From an uncultured Clostridia bacterium (lineage in GTDB: Bacteria > Bacillota > Clostridia > Peptostreptococcales > Anaerovoracaceae), in contig CAMYVY010000018.1 in the NCBI GenBank assembly GCA_947302715.1, forward strand, positions 1 through 52,003: a stretch of DNA of 52,003 nucleotides. Direction: 5' to 3'. Positions 20,127 to 29,235 of the stretch are shown piece after piece. The notes below the pieces were generated by a model. The model worked only from the letters and a program-made list of their open reading frames with translations. It was not told the origin of the DNA and did not search any database. A program made the position numbers and the translations under genes. The stretch's first letter is position 1; every line of letters begins with the position of its first letter.

Positions 20127-20158
20127 AAAATAGCCCATTTATTTTATCATATGGGCTA
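20127..20158 (-). terminator. rho-independent terminator after tilS
   Basis: In the minus direction the arms TAGCCCAT and ATGGGCTA (plus coordinates 20151-20158 and 20131-20138) are perfect complements, followed by TTTTGTT. It ends the metK-to-tilS run and leaves room for a separate ftsH promoter in 20009-20126. Confidence 0.7.
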
Positions 20159-20223
20159 ATATTTTTCAATCATTAAGACCTTCATATAGACTTCACAATA
20201 TCACCACAAGGTGCCTTATGAAA

Positions 20224-21720
20224 TTACTCGTTCTCCGGCAAATAGAACACCACAACCAGTTCGCTCATGTGGTCGATTCGGAATTCACTGCTCCATCTAC
20301 GATTTTGATTTCCCTTCGGGAGAAGCCAAAGGACCTCGTTCCCAATCGCTACAACCGTTGCGGAATCGCGCTCTCTTACGGGGATTTTGCTGTCGACCAT
20401 GATGTCCTGCAGTTTTTTGGTGCCAACATTGAGCCTCATGACATCGCCCGGAAGCCTCTTTCTTACTTCGATGAGTTTGCTTCCCCCGAGTCCGTAAGCC
20501 GCAACCAGCTTATCCTCATCAAATGCCGCATAGTCACCGGCCTCCAGCTTTTTCTCGGTCAGATACTTATCCAAATCTTCTATATTGAGTTTTCTGATTT
20601 TTAGCTCCCCTATTTCCTCAGTTTCAAGCTTCATATTCGGGGTTACGCTCATTTTCTCTTGAACCGGCCTACCGTAAATCAATTTGTCATACTCTCTTCT
20701 GACATAGAAATTTCTTGGAAGGTCAACATTGGCAGAGGGATTATCTCCCATAATAATTCTTTCGATGGCCCTAAAATGCTCGTATCCGACATCCTCGGAG
20801 AGGCCTACTCTTTCCAGAAAGAGTGAAATGGCATGCTTTCTGAGTGAGGACGAAAGGTTCCTGATGTCATCATTCATAACATAGATTTCTCTGCGGTAAT
20901 CAAATTCCTCACCGGGGTCGTAGACCTTAATTGTATTGATAAGTTCCTCCGCTTCTCTGTCTATATGCTCTTTTTCAATTCTTGCGGATGCGGCAAGCCT
21001 TAAAATTGCCTCAGAAATATTCGGATTGTAGTTTTCCTCCAAATAGGGAATCAGCTCAAGTCGAATCTTGTTTCTTCTGTAGATCGGCTCATCATTTGTC
21101 AAATCCATTCGGGGTTTTAGGTTCCTGGATTCGCAATATGCCAATATCTCATTTCTCTTTACATCAAGAAGCGGTCTAATTATCCTATACCCGCGCTTGT
21201 CCTCTCTCTCATACGGAATGCCGCTTAGGCCCGAGACCCCGGTACTCCTAAGAATTCGCATAAGTACCGTTTCAACCTGATCGTTGGCGTTCTGCGCTAT
21301 TGCAACAACGGTATCGTCATCTACCACATTATTACCGTTTATCTCTTTGACCACTACGTCAAACGAATCATACCTGATCTTTCTTCCGGCTTCTTCTGTT
21401 GAAACTCCCCATTCATTGGCAAGCGCTTCACAGTCATAGGCAAACGATCTTAATGGTATTCCTATGCTATTGCAATACTCCTCGCAGAATTTCTGTTCCT
21501 CGTCACATATTCCCTTTCTTATACCATGATTGACATGAACGGGATGAATGGCAATACCAAGAGGTTCACAAACCCCTCTAAGAACGTCGAAAAGGCACAT
21601 GGAGTCCGGGCCTCCCGAAAGACCCAAAACCACGTGCCTAACCTTTCTTAGCAAGTCATGTTCGTTAATAGTATCCGATACTCTTCCGGATACGGCAATT
21701 TCTATCTCAGTATTACTCAT
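20224..21720 (-). CDS. tilS: tRNA(Ile) lysidine synthase
   Basis: A protein of 498 residues. VVLGLSGGPDSMCLFDVL is the PP-loop ATP site, with HVNHGIR, ATAHNADDQVETVLMR-like (here AQNANDQVETVLMRILRSTG) and GIPYEREDKRGYRIIRPLL all typical. The C-terminal TilS domain near residue 405 (KLIEVRKRLPGDVMRLN...GTKKLQDIMVDSKIP) contacts the tRNA. The enzyme modifies C34 of the CAU-anticodon tRNA(Ile) to lysidine and is essential in most bacteria. It begins 15 bp after the gatD-like gene. Confidence 0.95.
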   Translation of the reverse strand: MSNTEIEIAVSGRVSDTINEHDLLRKVRHVVLGLSGGPDSMCLFDVLRGVCEPLGIAIHPVHVNHGIRKGICDEEQKFCEEYCNSIGIPLRSFAYDCEALANEWGVSTEEAGRKIRYDSFDVVVKEINGNNVVDDDTVVAIAQNANDQVETVLMRILRSTGVSGLSGIPYEREDKRGYRIIRPLLDVKRNEILAYCESRNLKPRMDLTNDEPIYRRNKIRLELIPYLEENYNPNISEAILRLAASARIEKEHIDREAEELINTIKVYDPGEEFDYRREIYVMNDDIRNLSSSLRKHAISLFLERVGLSEDVGYEHFRAIERIIMGDNPSANVDLPRNFYVRREYDKLIYGRPVQEKMSVTPNMKLETEEIGELKIRKLNIEDLDKYLTEKKLEAGDYAAFDEDKLVAAYGLGGSKLIEVRKRLPGDVMRLNVGTKKLQDIMVDSKIPVRERDSATVVAIGNEVLWLLPKGNQNRRWSSEFRIDHMSELVVVFYLPENE

Positions 21721-21735
21721 TCTCTGTTAATCTCT

Positions 21736-22494
21736 CTAGTATTCAAATCCCCTCTCGGGATCGCTGTATTCATATAATCTCTTACGATAGGCATCCATCG
21801 CAGCATCCATATTGGCCGGAGATATGCCGGCATACCCCATTTCCCAACAGAATCTCACCATGAGAGCAGGATTAAGAACAAAGAGCGGACCTATGGTATA
21901 TGTAGCCATGAAGTTTTTATAATGTATCCCCTCTCTCATATATCCGTTCCCAAAGCTCGGGCCACGAATCACCCTGAAAAGTGGATCAGGCGCATTGGGA
22001 CCATAGGATGCCGTTCCGAATTGACTTTGATATCCAACGACTTCAATTGCATCTTTTTCCGTAAGCATATACGCCCCAAGAAACAGGGAATTGTATCTGT
22101 GAAGCATATCCCTCGTGACGTTTATATCAAAGAGCCCCAGGCAATCATAGCCTTCGCCTCCGATTTCCGAAATAACCATATCGCTTTTTTCCTCGATTCG
22201 GTTTCCGAAAATTTCAAGCGCATTTCCGGTTATCAGGAATCTTTGTCCTCTTTCAATGGCGTTCCATATTTCCATTCTCAGCGGCTGGAGCTCATCCACA
22301 ACGATTAACTGGGATCGCTCGGTCATAGTTCCCATGTATACCAAATCGATGGAATCATCGTCCAAAAACCTCGGACGTTCTCCCAATGCTGTTGTGGCAA
22401 TGCCGCAATCATGAACCGACCTTCTAAGATATTCAATATTGAATAGTTCTCCGTAGAGGCAGCATATTTCCGGATATAGAATCTCTATCTTCAT
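21736..22494 (-). CDS. GatD-like glutamine amidotransferase subunit, apparently lacking catalytic residues
   Basis: A protein of 252 residues that follows the fold order of GatD, the glutaminase partner of MurT in lipid II amidation: MKIEILYPEICCLYGELFNIEYLRR at the start, GIHYKNFMATYTIGPLFVLNP near residue 205. In canonical GatD the nucleophile lies in ICGGYQFLG and the catalytic His in GTYLHGP. Here the matching stretches are ITGNALEIFG and ATYTIGP, so both Cys and His are absent. Family knowledge is from Staphylococcus aureus GatD; the alignment was done by eye. It overlaps the murT-like gene by 4 nt (ATGA), the standard pairing. It may be a structural subunit only, or the MurT-like enzyme may use free ammonia. 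Confidence 0.75.
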   Translation of the reverse strand: MKIEILYPEICCLYGELFNIEYLRRSVHDCGIATTALGERPRFLDDDSIDLVYMGTMTERSQLIVVDELQPLRMEIWNAIERGQRFLITGNALEIFGNRIEEKSDMVISEIGGEGYDCLGLFDINVTRDMLHRYNSLFLGAYMLTEKDAIEVVGYQSQFGTASYGPNAPDPLFRVIRGPSFGNGYMREGIHYKNFMATYTIGPLFVLNPALMVRFCWEMGYAGISPANMDAAMDAYRKRLYEYSDPERGFEY

Positions 22495-23966
22495 GCCGAT
22501 CTCCTTTCCCTCACAAATCTGGTGATAATACTATCGTCAGACTTGGAGCCGGACTTTGGACCTCCACTGCGATCCTGTTTTTGCTGTGCCAATTCGACAG
22601 CTATTTCCGTCGCCTCCGGACCCACCTTCATCGGATCAGTACCATAAAGAATATAGATATTGTCATTCTCAAAATACTGAAGCGCGCCCGGTGCATCTTT
22701 GTAATCTTCAACGCATCTTATTCTGTCTTCGGAAACTCCCGCAAGAATCATCCTGAATCTCAAATCCCATGCCCTATCACCAAATACAACAACGCGCTTA
22801 ACTCTCTCGTCACTAAGGAGTTCGAAATCGCAGTCATAATGCCAGCATGTATTCTCGGACCATGTTTTGGCATCTTCGAGCGTATTGTTGAGGAGAAGGA
22901 TTTCCTTATCCCCCGGCTGCTTCATAATGTGCTCAAACACGCGGCTTGTGGCATAGGCGTTCTTGTTCTTACAAAGCATCGTAATGATGTTAATCGATCC
23001 TATTCTGATGGAATCAAATCTGGATTTAATGATTGACTGCTTGCTTATGGCGGTCTTGATGTCCACCATTCTCATGCCCATCTCCAAAAGGGTTGCAATA
23101 GCTGCCACCTCGTTATAAAGGTTGAATACGCTGTCCTGGAGTACAGGAAATTCCTCAGATCTGGTATCGGTGCTTACTCTTATGTATTTTCCTCTCGGTC
23201 TGCTTGAGCCCTCGGGAGTGTAAAGAAGCAGCTCTCCGGTATAGTCATAGCCCGGGGATCTGAATCCACAGGTCGGACAATAAGCCTTACCCACATTGCT
23301 GTACCTATTGTATTCATAAGCCAAGCGCCTGTGACAAACCGGACAAATCGGATAGTCGTCTATGAGGTTTGTATTGACCTTTTTGTCACCCGGCATTCCG
23401 GCAATACCAAAGAATTTTCTCGGATTGCTTGGTGCCACGCCGCTTGCAATAAGGTCGTCCGCATTAAGCACAAGTTTGGTTTTGGAGGGCATATAGTGAG
23501 TCAGAATCTGCTGTATGTACTCCGGATGCCCGTTTCTCATTATGGAGTCTCTCGTAAGATTTGTAACGAGAAGCAAATCAGGCTCTACCAAAGGAAATAT
23601 CACCCTTGATGCCTTTTCATCGATTTCAAGAACCGCGGTACCATATTTCTCTCTGCCGAACAAGCTCACTCCTCGAATCAGGCACGTCGTTATACCCGAC
23701 TCGATGTTTGAGCCTGCACTATTGTTCAGAACTTGGATGTCCATAGCTCTTAGGCAGTCGCTTATCAAGTTTGATACCGTAGTTTTTCCGTTGGTTCCGG
23801 TTATGCCGACAATCTTAGCCGGCTTTTCGATTCTCTCCAAAAAATCAGGACAGATTTTTAGGGCAAGTCTCCCCGGAAAATCCGTTCCCCCGAACTTTGT
23901 TATTGATAGCGCCAGAATGGCCAGCTTAGCCAAAACCAAAGCTATCGCAAATCTAATTGTTCCCAT
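22491..23966 (-). CDS. murT: MurT-like Mur ligase family protein
   Basis: A protein of 491 residues. The Mur ligase ATP site is VGITGTNGKTTVSNLI near residue 53. A zinc-ribbon insertion, CPVCHRRLAYEYNRYSNVGKAYCPTCG (about 208-235), and the C-terminal DUF1727-type domain are hallmarks of MurT rather than MurC-F. Canonical MurT works with GatD to amidate the D-Glu of lipid II stem peptides at the membrane. The C-terminal KNPxG-like motif is replaced by CKNKNAYATS, and the tail is longer and basic. Its partner gene, overlapping by 4 nt, lacks the glutaminase active site, so the pair may be a divergent paralogue of a canonical pair elsewhere. Confidence 0.8.
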   Translation of the reverse strand: MGTIRFAIALVLAKLAILALSITKFGGTDFPGRLALKICPDFLERIEKPAKIVGITGTNGKTTVSNLISDCLRAMDIQVLNNSAGSNIESGITTCLIRGVSLFGREKYGTAVLEIDEKASRVIFPLVEPDLLLVTNLTRDSIMRNGHPEYIQQILTHYMPSKTKLVLNADDLIASGVAPSNPRKFFGIAGMPGDKKVNTNLIDDYPICPVCHRRLAYEYNRYSNVGKAYCPTCGFRSPGYDYTGELLLYTPEGSSRPRGKYIRVSTDTRSEEFPVLQDSVFNLYNEVAAIATLLEMGMRMVDIKTAISKQSIIKSRFDSIRIGSINIITMLCKNKNAYATSRVFEHIMKQPGDKEILLLNNTLEDAKTWSENTCWHYDCDFELLSDERVKRVVVFGDRAWDLRFRMILAGVSEDRIRCVEDYKDAPGALQYFENDNIYILYGTDPMKVGPEATEIAVELAQQKQDRSGGPKSGSKSDDSIITRFVRERRSA

Positions 23967-23986
23967 CGCTTATCTCCAATAACTAA

Positions 23987-24817
23987 TTATATTTCGTAAA
24001 ATCTCCTGGCATTTTCACAGGTAATTTTTGCAGCCTTCTCGAATTCAATCCCCTTTATTTCGGCAAGTTTCCTGGCAGTATATTCAACATACCAGGGTCT
24101 ATTCGGCTTACCTCTGAACGGAACAGGCGTCAAATACGGAGTATCCGTTTCTACCATGAGGTATTCAATCGGTACTTCTTCTACAACCCTTACCGTCTTC
24201 TTGTTGTTGTTATATGTAAGCGGGCCGCAGATACCCAATGTTGCCCCCAGTTTCACATACTCTCTTCCGATTTCCGCACTCCCCGAGAAGCAATGAATGT
24301 CAACTCTCGCGTCTGGTACGGTCTTACCTCCCGGTGCAGGTCTTTCCGGGAACCAGGATTTCCGCTCATCGCTAAATGCGCCTTCCTCTATGAGTATATC
24401 CATCGTCTCCTGGTCCGCCTCTCTCGAATGAATCACTATGGGCATTTTAAGCTCATTGGCAAGCTGGATCTGCCTTCTGAACCAATATCTTTGATCCGTC
24501 TTTTCAGACCTCATATAGTAATAATCAAGACCAATTTCTCCGATAGCCTTGACTCGCACTCCGGATGTCAGTTCTTTTATTCCCAACAGAACATCCTCCG
24601 TCACGGTCTTGGCATCGTGAGGATGTACACCCACTACAGCGACACACCATTCGTAGTCGGCCGCATCCTTCGCCGCCTGAACAGAAGACGGATAGTCATA
24701 ACCTATATCCGCAACAAAATCGAGAAGCTCATTGGCTTCTATCCTTTCACATATTGCTCTACGTTCTTCATCGGAAAAACGTCCTTCGTTTATATGTGCG
24801 TGGGAATCAAAAAGCAT
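23987..24817 (-). CDS. tatD: TatD-family metal-dependent deoxyribonuclease
   Basis: A protein of 276 residues. LFDSHAHINEGRF carries the HxH metal site, IGEIGLDYYYM the metal Glu, MPIVIHSREA and VDIHCFSGS metal His residues, and LMVETDTPYLTPVPFRGKPNRPW the family signature with the final Asp. It is a TIM-barrel 3'-5' nuclease, or a related hydrolase, linked to DNA repair or RNA quality control. metG-tatD adjacency is conserved in Firmicutes. It begins 5 nt after metG, so translational coupling is likely. Confidence 0.94.
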   Translation of the reverse strand: MLFDSHAHINEGRFSDEERRAICERIEANELLDFVADIGYDYPSSVQAAKDAADYEWCVAVVGVHPHDAKTVTEDVLLGIKELTSGVRVKAIGEIGLDYYYMRSEKTDQRYWFRRQIQLANELKMPIVIHSREADQETMDILIEEGAFSDERKSWFPERPAPGGKTVPDARVDIHCFSGSAEIGREYVKLGATLGICGPLTYNNNKKTVRVVEEVPIEYLMVETDTPYLTPVPFRGKPNRPWYVEYTARKLAEIKGIEFEKAAKITCENARRFYEI

Positions 24818-24822
24818 GCTTA

Positions 24823-26754
24823 TCAGTTGACGGAATTGCCGTTTTCTGCAGTAGTTGTAACGATTTCCAGGCGCTCACCATTATCGGCGAAGAGCAGCAT
24901 TCCCTTGGATTCAAGGCCTCTAAGCGGACGCGGTTTCAGATTTGCCACCACGATTACGTTCTTTCCAACCATTTCCTCCGGCTTAAAGTATTCGGCAACG
25001 CCTGAAATAACCTGGCGCGTCTCGGTGCCCATTTTCACCTGGAATACAAGAAGCTTATCCGCATTCGGATGCTTTTCTGCACTAAGAATGGTTCCGACTC
25101 TTAAATCCAATTTATCAAAATCATCATAGACGATTTCCGGCTTTAATTCCAAAGGAATGTTTTCCTCTGCAGTTTCTGCGGCTCCGGTCTTCTGAAGCTT
25201 TTCGAGTTCCTCCAATTCCTTTTCAATATCCAATCTCGGGAAAAGCACTTCTCCTTTGTTTATGCGCTGGCCGTCGAGCTTGTCGAATACATGCGCGTCA
25301 TCCCAACGAACTTCATCTGTAAGTCCGATGTTCTCCCAAATCTTATCCGTTGTCGTATGCATATATGGATAGATGAGTATCGCAATTATTCTTAAACATT
25401 CTGCCAAATTATGCATGCATGTCTTTAATTCGTCTTCCCTATCTTCGGATTTTGCCAAAACCCAAGGTTCCTTTTCATCGACATATTTGTTTGCACGACG
25501 AACCAAGGTCCATATTTCTTCCAGGGCGAGGTTAAATGCGAATTTATCCATCTGAGCCTCAACCTTTGATGCTGTCCCTATAGCGAGTTCCCTTAGTTCG
25601 CGGTCAATATCGTCCTCGGTTTCCGCGGGAGGAATTACGCCGCTGCAGTATTTTTCTATCATGGAAACAGTTCTGGAAACCAGATTTCCAAGGTCGTTTG
25701 CCAGGTCGTAATTCATGCGCTTAAGCATGACTTCGTTTGTAAATACACCGTCCTGGCCGAATGTGTATTCTCTTAGAAGGAAATACTTCAGAGCATCGAT
25801 TCCGTATCTATCAATCAAAACCACGGGGTCTACGACATTACCCTTGGATTTACTCATCTTGCCGCCGTCAATCAAAAGCCAGCCATGGCCCAGAACCTGC
25901 TTTGGAAGCGGCTCATCTATGGACATGAGCATCGCAGGCCATATGATGCTGTGGAATCTCACGATTTCCTTTCCGACCAGGTGAACATCCGCCGGCCAAT
26001 ACTTTTGATAGAGCTCAGGGTCATCCGGATAACCAAGTGCCGTGATGTAGTTTGAAAGGGCATCAAGCCAAACGTAGATTACGTGTTTCTCATCTATAGG
26101 AACCGGAATTCCCCAATCAAAACTGGTTCTGGAGATGCAGAGATCTTCCAGACCCTGGTTGATAAACGCCTTCATTTCGTTTCTTCTGGTATCGGGCTGG
26201 AGGAATTCAGGATGCTCATCATAGAGATTAAGGAGCTTGTCTCCGTATTCGGAAAGCCTGAAGAAATACGCTTCTTCCTGTGCTTTTTCTACGGGGCGAC
26301 CACAGTCCGGGCATTTACCATCCTCCAACTGACTCTCTGTCCAGAACGCTTCACAATCGGTGCAGTAAAGTCCTTCGTAAACCGACTTATAGATGTCACC
26401 CTTGTCGTACATCTTCTTGAATATCTCCTGGACCCTCTTTACATGTCTCGGTTCCGTGGTTCTTATAAAGTCATCATAAGATATTTCCATCTTGGCCCAG
26501 AGGTCCTTGATGCCGGAAACCACGTCATCAACGAAGGCCTGAGGACTTACTCCCGCTCCGTCAGCCTTTTTCTGTATCTTCTGCCCATGTTCGTCGGTAC
26601 CCGTCAGGAAATGAACGTCATATCCCGAAAGTCTCTTAAACCTCGCCATAGCATCCGCCATAACGGTGCAATAGGTATGTCCTATATGCAGGTTCGAACT
26701 CGGGTAATAAATCGGCGTTGTAATGTAATACGTTCCTTTTGTTTGCTCTGACAT
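24823..26754 (-). CDS. metG: methionyl-tRNA synthetase with C-terminal tRNA-binding domain
   Basis: A protein of 643 residues. YYITTPIYYPSSNLHIGHTYCT holds the HIGH motif at about residue 22, CTDCEAFWTESQLEDGKCPDC is the zinc knuckle near 128-148, and GGKMSKSKGN is the KMSKS loop near 299. The C-terminal EMAP/Trbp111-like domain (about 545-643, DKLDLRVGTILSAEKHPNADKLLVFQV) dimerises and binds tRNA. It charges initiator and elongator tRNA(Met). A GGAG site precedes the ATG by 8 nt. No T-box leader is visible upstream. Confidence 0.97.
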   Translation of the reverse strand: MSEQTKGTYYITTPIYYPSSNLHIGHTYCTVMADAMARFKRLSGYDVHFLTGTDEHGQKIQKKADGAGVSPQAFVDDVVSGIKDLWAKMEISYDDFIRTTEPRHVKRVQEIFKKMYDKGDIYKSVYEGLYCTDCEAFWTESQLEDGKCPDCGRPVEKAQEEAYFFRLSEYGDKLLNLYDEHPEFLQPDTRRNEMKAFINQGLEDLCISRTSFDWGIPVPIDEKHVIYVWLDALSNYITALGYPDDPELYQKYWPADVHLVGKEIVRFHSIIWPAMLMSIDEPLPKQVLGHGWLLIDGGKMSKSKGNVVDPVVLIDRYGIDALKYFLLREYTFGQDGVFTNEVMLKRMNYDLANDLGNLVSRTVSMIEKYCSGVIPPAETEDDIDRELRELAIGTASKVEAQMDKFAFNLALEEIWTLVRRANKYVDEKEPWVLAKSEDREDELKTCMHNLAECLRIIAILIYPYMHTTTDKIWENIGLTDEVRWDDAHVFDKLDGQRINKGEVLFPRLDIEKELEELEKLQKTGAAETAEENIPLELKPEIVYDDFDKLDLRVGTILSAEKHPNADKLLVFQVKMGTETRQVISGVAEYFKPEEMVGKNVIVVANLKPRPLRGLESKGMLLFADNGERLEIVTTTAENGNSVN

Positions 26755-26760
26755 TTTGTT

Positions 26761-27003
26761 TTACTCCAATTCCTCTCCTGCCCAATCGTTATTTTCCCAT
26801 TCTCCATTAGGCCAGGAGTCATTTACGAATATTCTTTTCATGATTTGGTCCATACCGATAACCAAGGTTGCTCCTGCGGCAACACCAACTCCTAAGACGG
26901 CAAGCGCGACCTTGACAGCCGCAGCCATGCCATTGTTACTTGAGAACGCCGCATCCAATATGGTTGGATCCAATTCTTGAGCTTTCCTTTTTCCCTTACT
27001 CAT
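26761..27003 (-). CDS. small single-pass membrane protein, unknown function
   Basis: 80 residues, starting MSKGKRKAQELDP. A single Ala/Gly/Val-rich hydrophobic segment at about residues 27-52 (AAAVKVALAVLGVGVAAGATLVIGM) separates a basic N-terminus from an acidic, Trp/Asn-rich tail (NGEWENNDWAGEELE). The ATG at 27003 is directly preceded by GGGAGAGGGAAGAG; an upstream in-frame start would overlap the kinase-like gene. It lies 6 bp before metG and 20 bp after the kinase-like gene. I do not recognise the family. Confidence 0.6.
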   Translation of the reverse strand: MSKGKRKAQELDPTILDAAFSSNNGMAAAVKVALAVLGVGVAAGATLVIGMDQIMKRIFVNDSWPNGEWENNDWAGEELE

Positions 27004-27023
27004 CTCTTCCCTCTCCCTATAAA

Positions 27024-27641
27024 TCAATCCTTGTACGTTCTTATGTTCATGAAGTCAACAATCAGATCTGCAGCGTGTTCATCGCTGATGAAGCTGCTGT
27101 TAAGAGCTAAATTGTAGTTCATGTAATGACCCCATTTGCGTGACGTGTGATAATTGTAATAATTGGCTCTTGCCTTATCGTAGTCTTTGATTTTCTTTTC
27201 TACAGTCGCAGGATCGTCGCCATAAGAATTAATGCAACGATTAATTCTGTCTTCCATTTCCGCACAGATAAATATGTTTGTTACGCCATAGAGGTCCCTT
27301 AAGACGTAGTCAGCGCATCGTCCGATAATTACGCCTTCGTTCGTTTCTCCTATTTGTCTAATCACATCGGACTGAGCCATATACAGTTTTTCGTTTATGG
27401 ATATGGGTTCAGTGCTGAAGCCTTCACCTACGGTCATGGCTGAGGCAAAACTATACGATAAACTGTTCTTGGCTCTGAGCTCTGCGGTCTCAATTATATC
27501 CCTTGATAGTCCACTATGCTCAACAGCCATATCAATTATCTCTTTATCGTAGAACGGGATACCCATTTTCTCGGCAACCATTCTTCCAATGAGCCTTCCG
27601 CCACTTCCATATTCCCTGCTTATTGTTACTAGTCTTCTCAC
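27024..27641 (-). CDS. cytidylate kinase-like P-loop protein
   Basis: A protein of 205 residues. RRLVTISREYGSGGRLIGRMVAEKMGIPFYDKEII is the start of the cytidylate-kinase-like family (AAA_26), with a GSGG phosphate loop instead of the classic GxxGxGK. VIIGRCADYVLRD and ICAEMEDRINR follow. The start codon is GTG with an AGAGAGGTGG ribosome site. The true substrate of this family is not established; it is separate from the canonical Cmk. It follows the trkH gene after a 100-bp gap and precedes a small membrane protein and metG. Confidence 0.8.
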   Translation of the reverse strand: MRRLVTISREYGSGGRLIGRMVAEKMGIPFYDKEIIDMAVEHSGLSRDIIETAELRAKNSLSYSFASAMTVGEGFSTEPISINEKLYMAQSDVIRQIGETNEGVIIGRCADYVLRDLYGVTNIFICAEMEDRINRCINSYGDDPATVEKKIKDYDKARANYYNYHTSRKWGHYMNYNLALNSSFISDEHAADLIVDFMNIRTYKD

Positions 27642-27741
27642 AAAACCACCTCTCTGTTTGGATATGAAATCATTAACCTATTTATTATAACTCAAAACTG
27701 CCAAAATCGTCAAAATTGCATTTAATCAATCTTTTTCGCAA

Positions 27742-29223
27742 TTAGTGATTCGTCCTGTCCGGATTCCAAAATGTTCTTGAGAAGAGTATTAAAAGAGCAT
27801 ACATCTCCAGCCTTCCAAATATCATGAGAAGCGCTGCATATAATCTTCCGGGAATTGATAATATTGCGAAGTTCGAATTGCTTACCTGACCAAAGCCTAC
27901 ACCGCAATTCGAGAAGAGTGCTATCGGAGCGGTAAGAGTGGTCTCCATATCCAGGTTTTCAAGTGACAGTACAATCGCGGAAAGCAAATACACTCCAAAG
28001 AATAAGAGTACAAAGGTTGATATCGACGATGCATTGTTCGTGGAAACGGCAACATCTCTAATCATAACCGGCTTCACTGCCCTTGGATGAATTCTCTTAT
28101 AGACACCTCTATTAATCAATCTCACAAGAACGGCAAATCGAATCACCTTTATTCCACCCGCGGTTGATGTTGCACAACCACCGATAATCATGAGAACGAC
28201 GAAGATGAATTTGCAGACAGAAGGCCAAACCTCTACATGTTCCAAGGTAAATCCCGTCGTACAAGAGAAGGAAACAACTCCGGTTATCGCATTTAAGAGG
28301 GCCTCTCCAAGGCTGTTATAATAGTGCCCGACATATAGGACCACTGCGATAATAATTGTGGAAACGGCAATGATAATGAGGAAGAGATGCATCTCAAAAT
28401 CCATTAGCGCTTCCTTGGTACGCGTTCTTAAAATCTTGATGTATACGGCAAAGTTTAACGATGCCAGAATTGAAAATATGATGATAATAACCTTTACCGC
28501 AGAAGTAAAATGCGCTTCCAACACACCATGATAGTCCATCGTACCGGAAGTGCTGATAGTAGACATGGTATTAATCACGGCATCAAAGATGGGAAGCCCC
28601 GCAAGTTTAAGAAGTATCGCTTCCAGAAGCGATGCCGCTCCGTAAAGGACATATAGGAGCTTGGCTGTGTCAGCCATCTTGGCAGTATGCTTTTCCAGTT
28701 CGGGGCCGGAAACTTCGACTCCTGCGAGCTTTTGACCACTGACTCCAAGAGCGGAAAAGACAGTTACAGTTAGGAGTATTATCCCCATTCCACCCAGCCA
28801 ACTGGAGATAGCCTTCCAAAGGACAAGGGCTCTCGGCATGGTGTTAATATCAACAATCCACGCATTCGTGGTAGTCCACGTTGCAGCCGATTCAAAGATG
28901 GCATTAACTATTCCGAAGTCGCGACCAACAAAGAGATAAGGAAGCATGCCGCCCACAATCGCAGTAATCCAGCATACAATCACAATAAAATAGCTTTCAT
29001 CAATCTTCATCTTGGTATCATGCTTTCCTGCATACAGCTTGCCAAATGCAGCGAACATCAAAACCAAACCGGCGGAAGTAGCCATCGAAGCAGCTATGTC
29101 TCTTTCCCCATCGAAGATGGCCACAATTACGCAGGGAAGCATGGCTATACCCTCTATAAAGAGAATAATTGCCATTGTGTTTATTATAAGCTTTGTGTTG
29201 AATCTTGAAGTTGGAAGTTTCAT
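27742..29223 (-). CDS. trkH: TrkH-family potassium uptake protein with altered first filter
   Basis: A protein of 493 residues with about ten TM helices in four M1-P-M2 repeats. Pore loops: 1, AATWTTTNAWIV; 2, NTMSTISTSGTMDY; 3, SFSCTTGFTLEHVEVWPS; 4, ALFSNCGVGFG. Loops 2-4 keep the selectivity-filter glycine, whereas loop 1 has Asn where the neighbour has Gly (FSTTGAS). SSWLGGMGIILL is a family landmark. It is the membrane pore of a Trk/Ktr K+ (or Na+) uptake system regulated by TrkA. It begins 12 bp after the second TrkH gene in an apparent trkA-trkH-trkH operon. Confidence 0.85.
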   Translation of the reverse strand: MKLPTSRFNTKLIINTMAIILFIEGIAMLPCVIVAIFDGERDIAASMATSAGLVLMFAAFGKLYAGKHDTKMKIDESYFIVIVCWITAIVGGMLPYLFVGRDFGIVNAIFESAATWTTTNAWIVDINTMPRALVLWKAISSWLGGMGIILLTVTVFSALGVSGQKLAGVEVSGPELEKHTAKMADTAKLLYVLYGAASLLEAILLKLAGLPIFDAVINTMSTISTSGTMDYHGVLEAHFTSAVKVIIIIFSILASLNFAVYIKILRTRTKEALMDFEMHLFLIIIAVSTIIIAVVLYVGHYYNSLGEALLNAITGVVSFSCTTGFTLEHVEVWPSVCKFIFVVLMIIGGCATSTAGGIKVIRFAVLVRLINRGVYKRIHPRAVKPVMIRDVAVSTNNASSISTFVLLFFGVYLLSAIVLSLENLDMETTLTAPIALFSNCGVGFGQVSNSNFAILSIPGRLYAALLMIFGRLEMYALLILFSRTFWNPDRTNH

Positions 29224-29235
29224 TTCATCAACCTC

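Noticed and set aside
24823..27003. T-box leader before metG
   Set aside because: Only 6 bp separate metG from the small membrane protein gene and no T-box sequence is seen.
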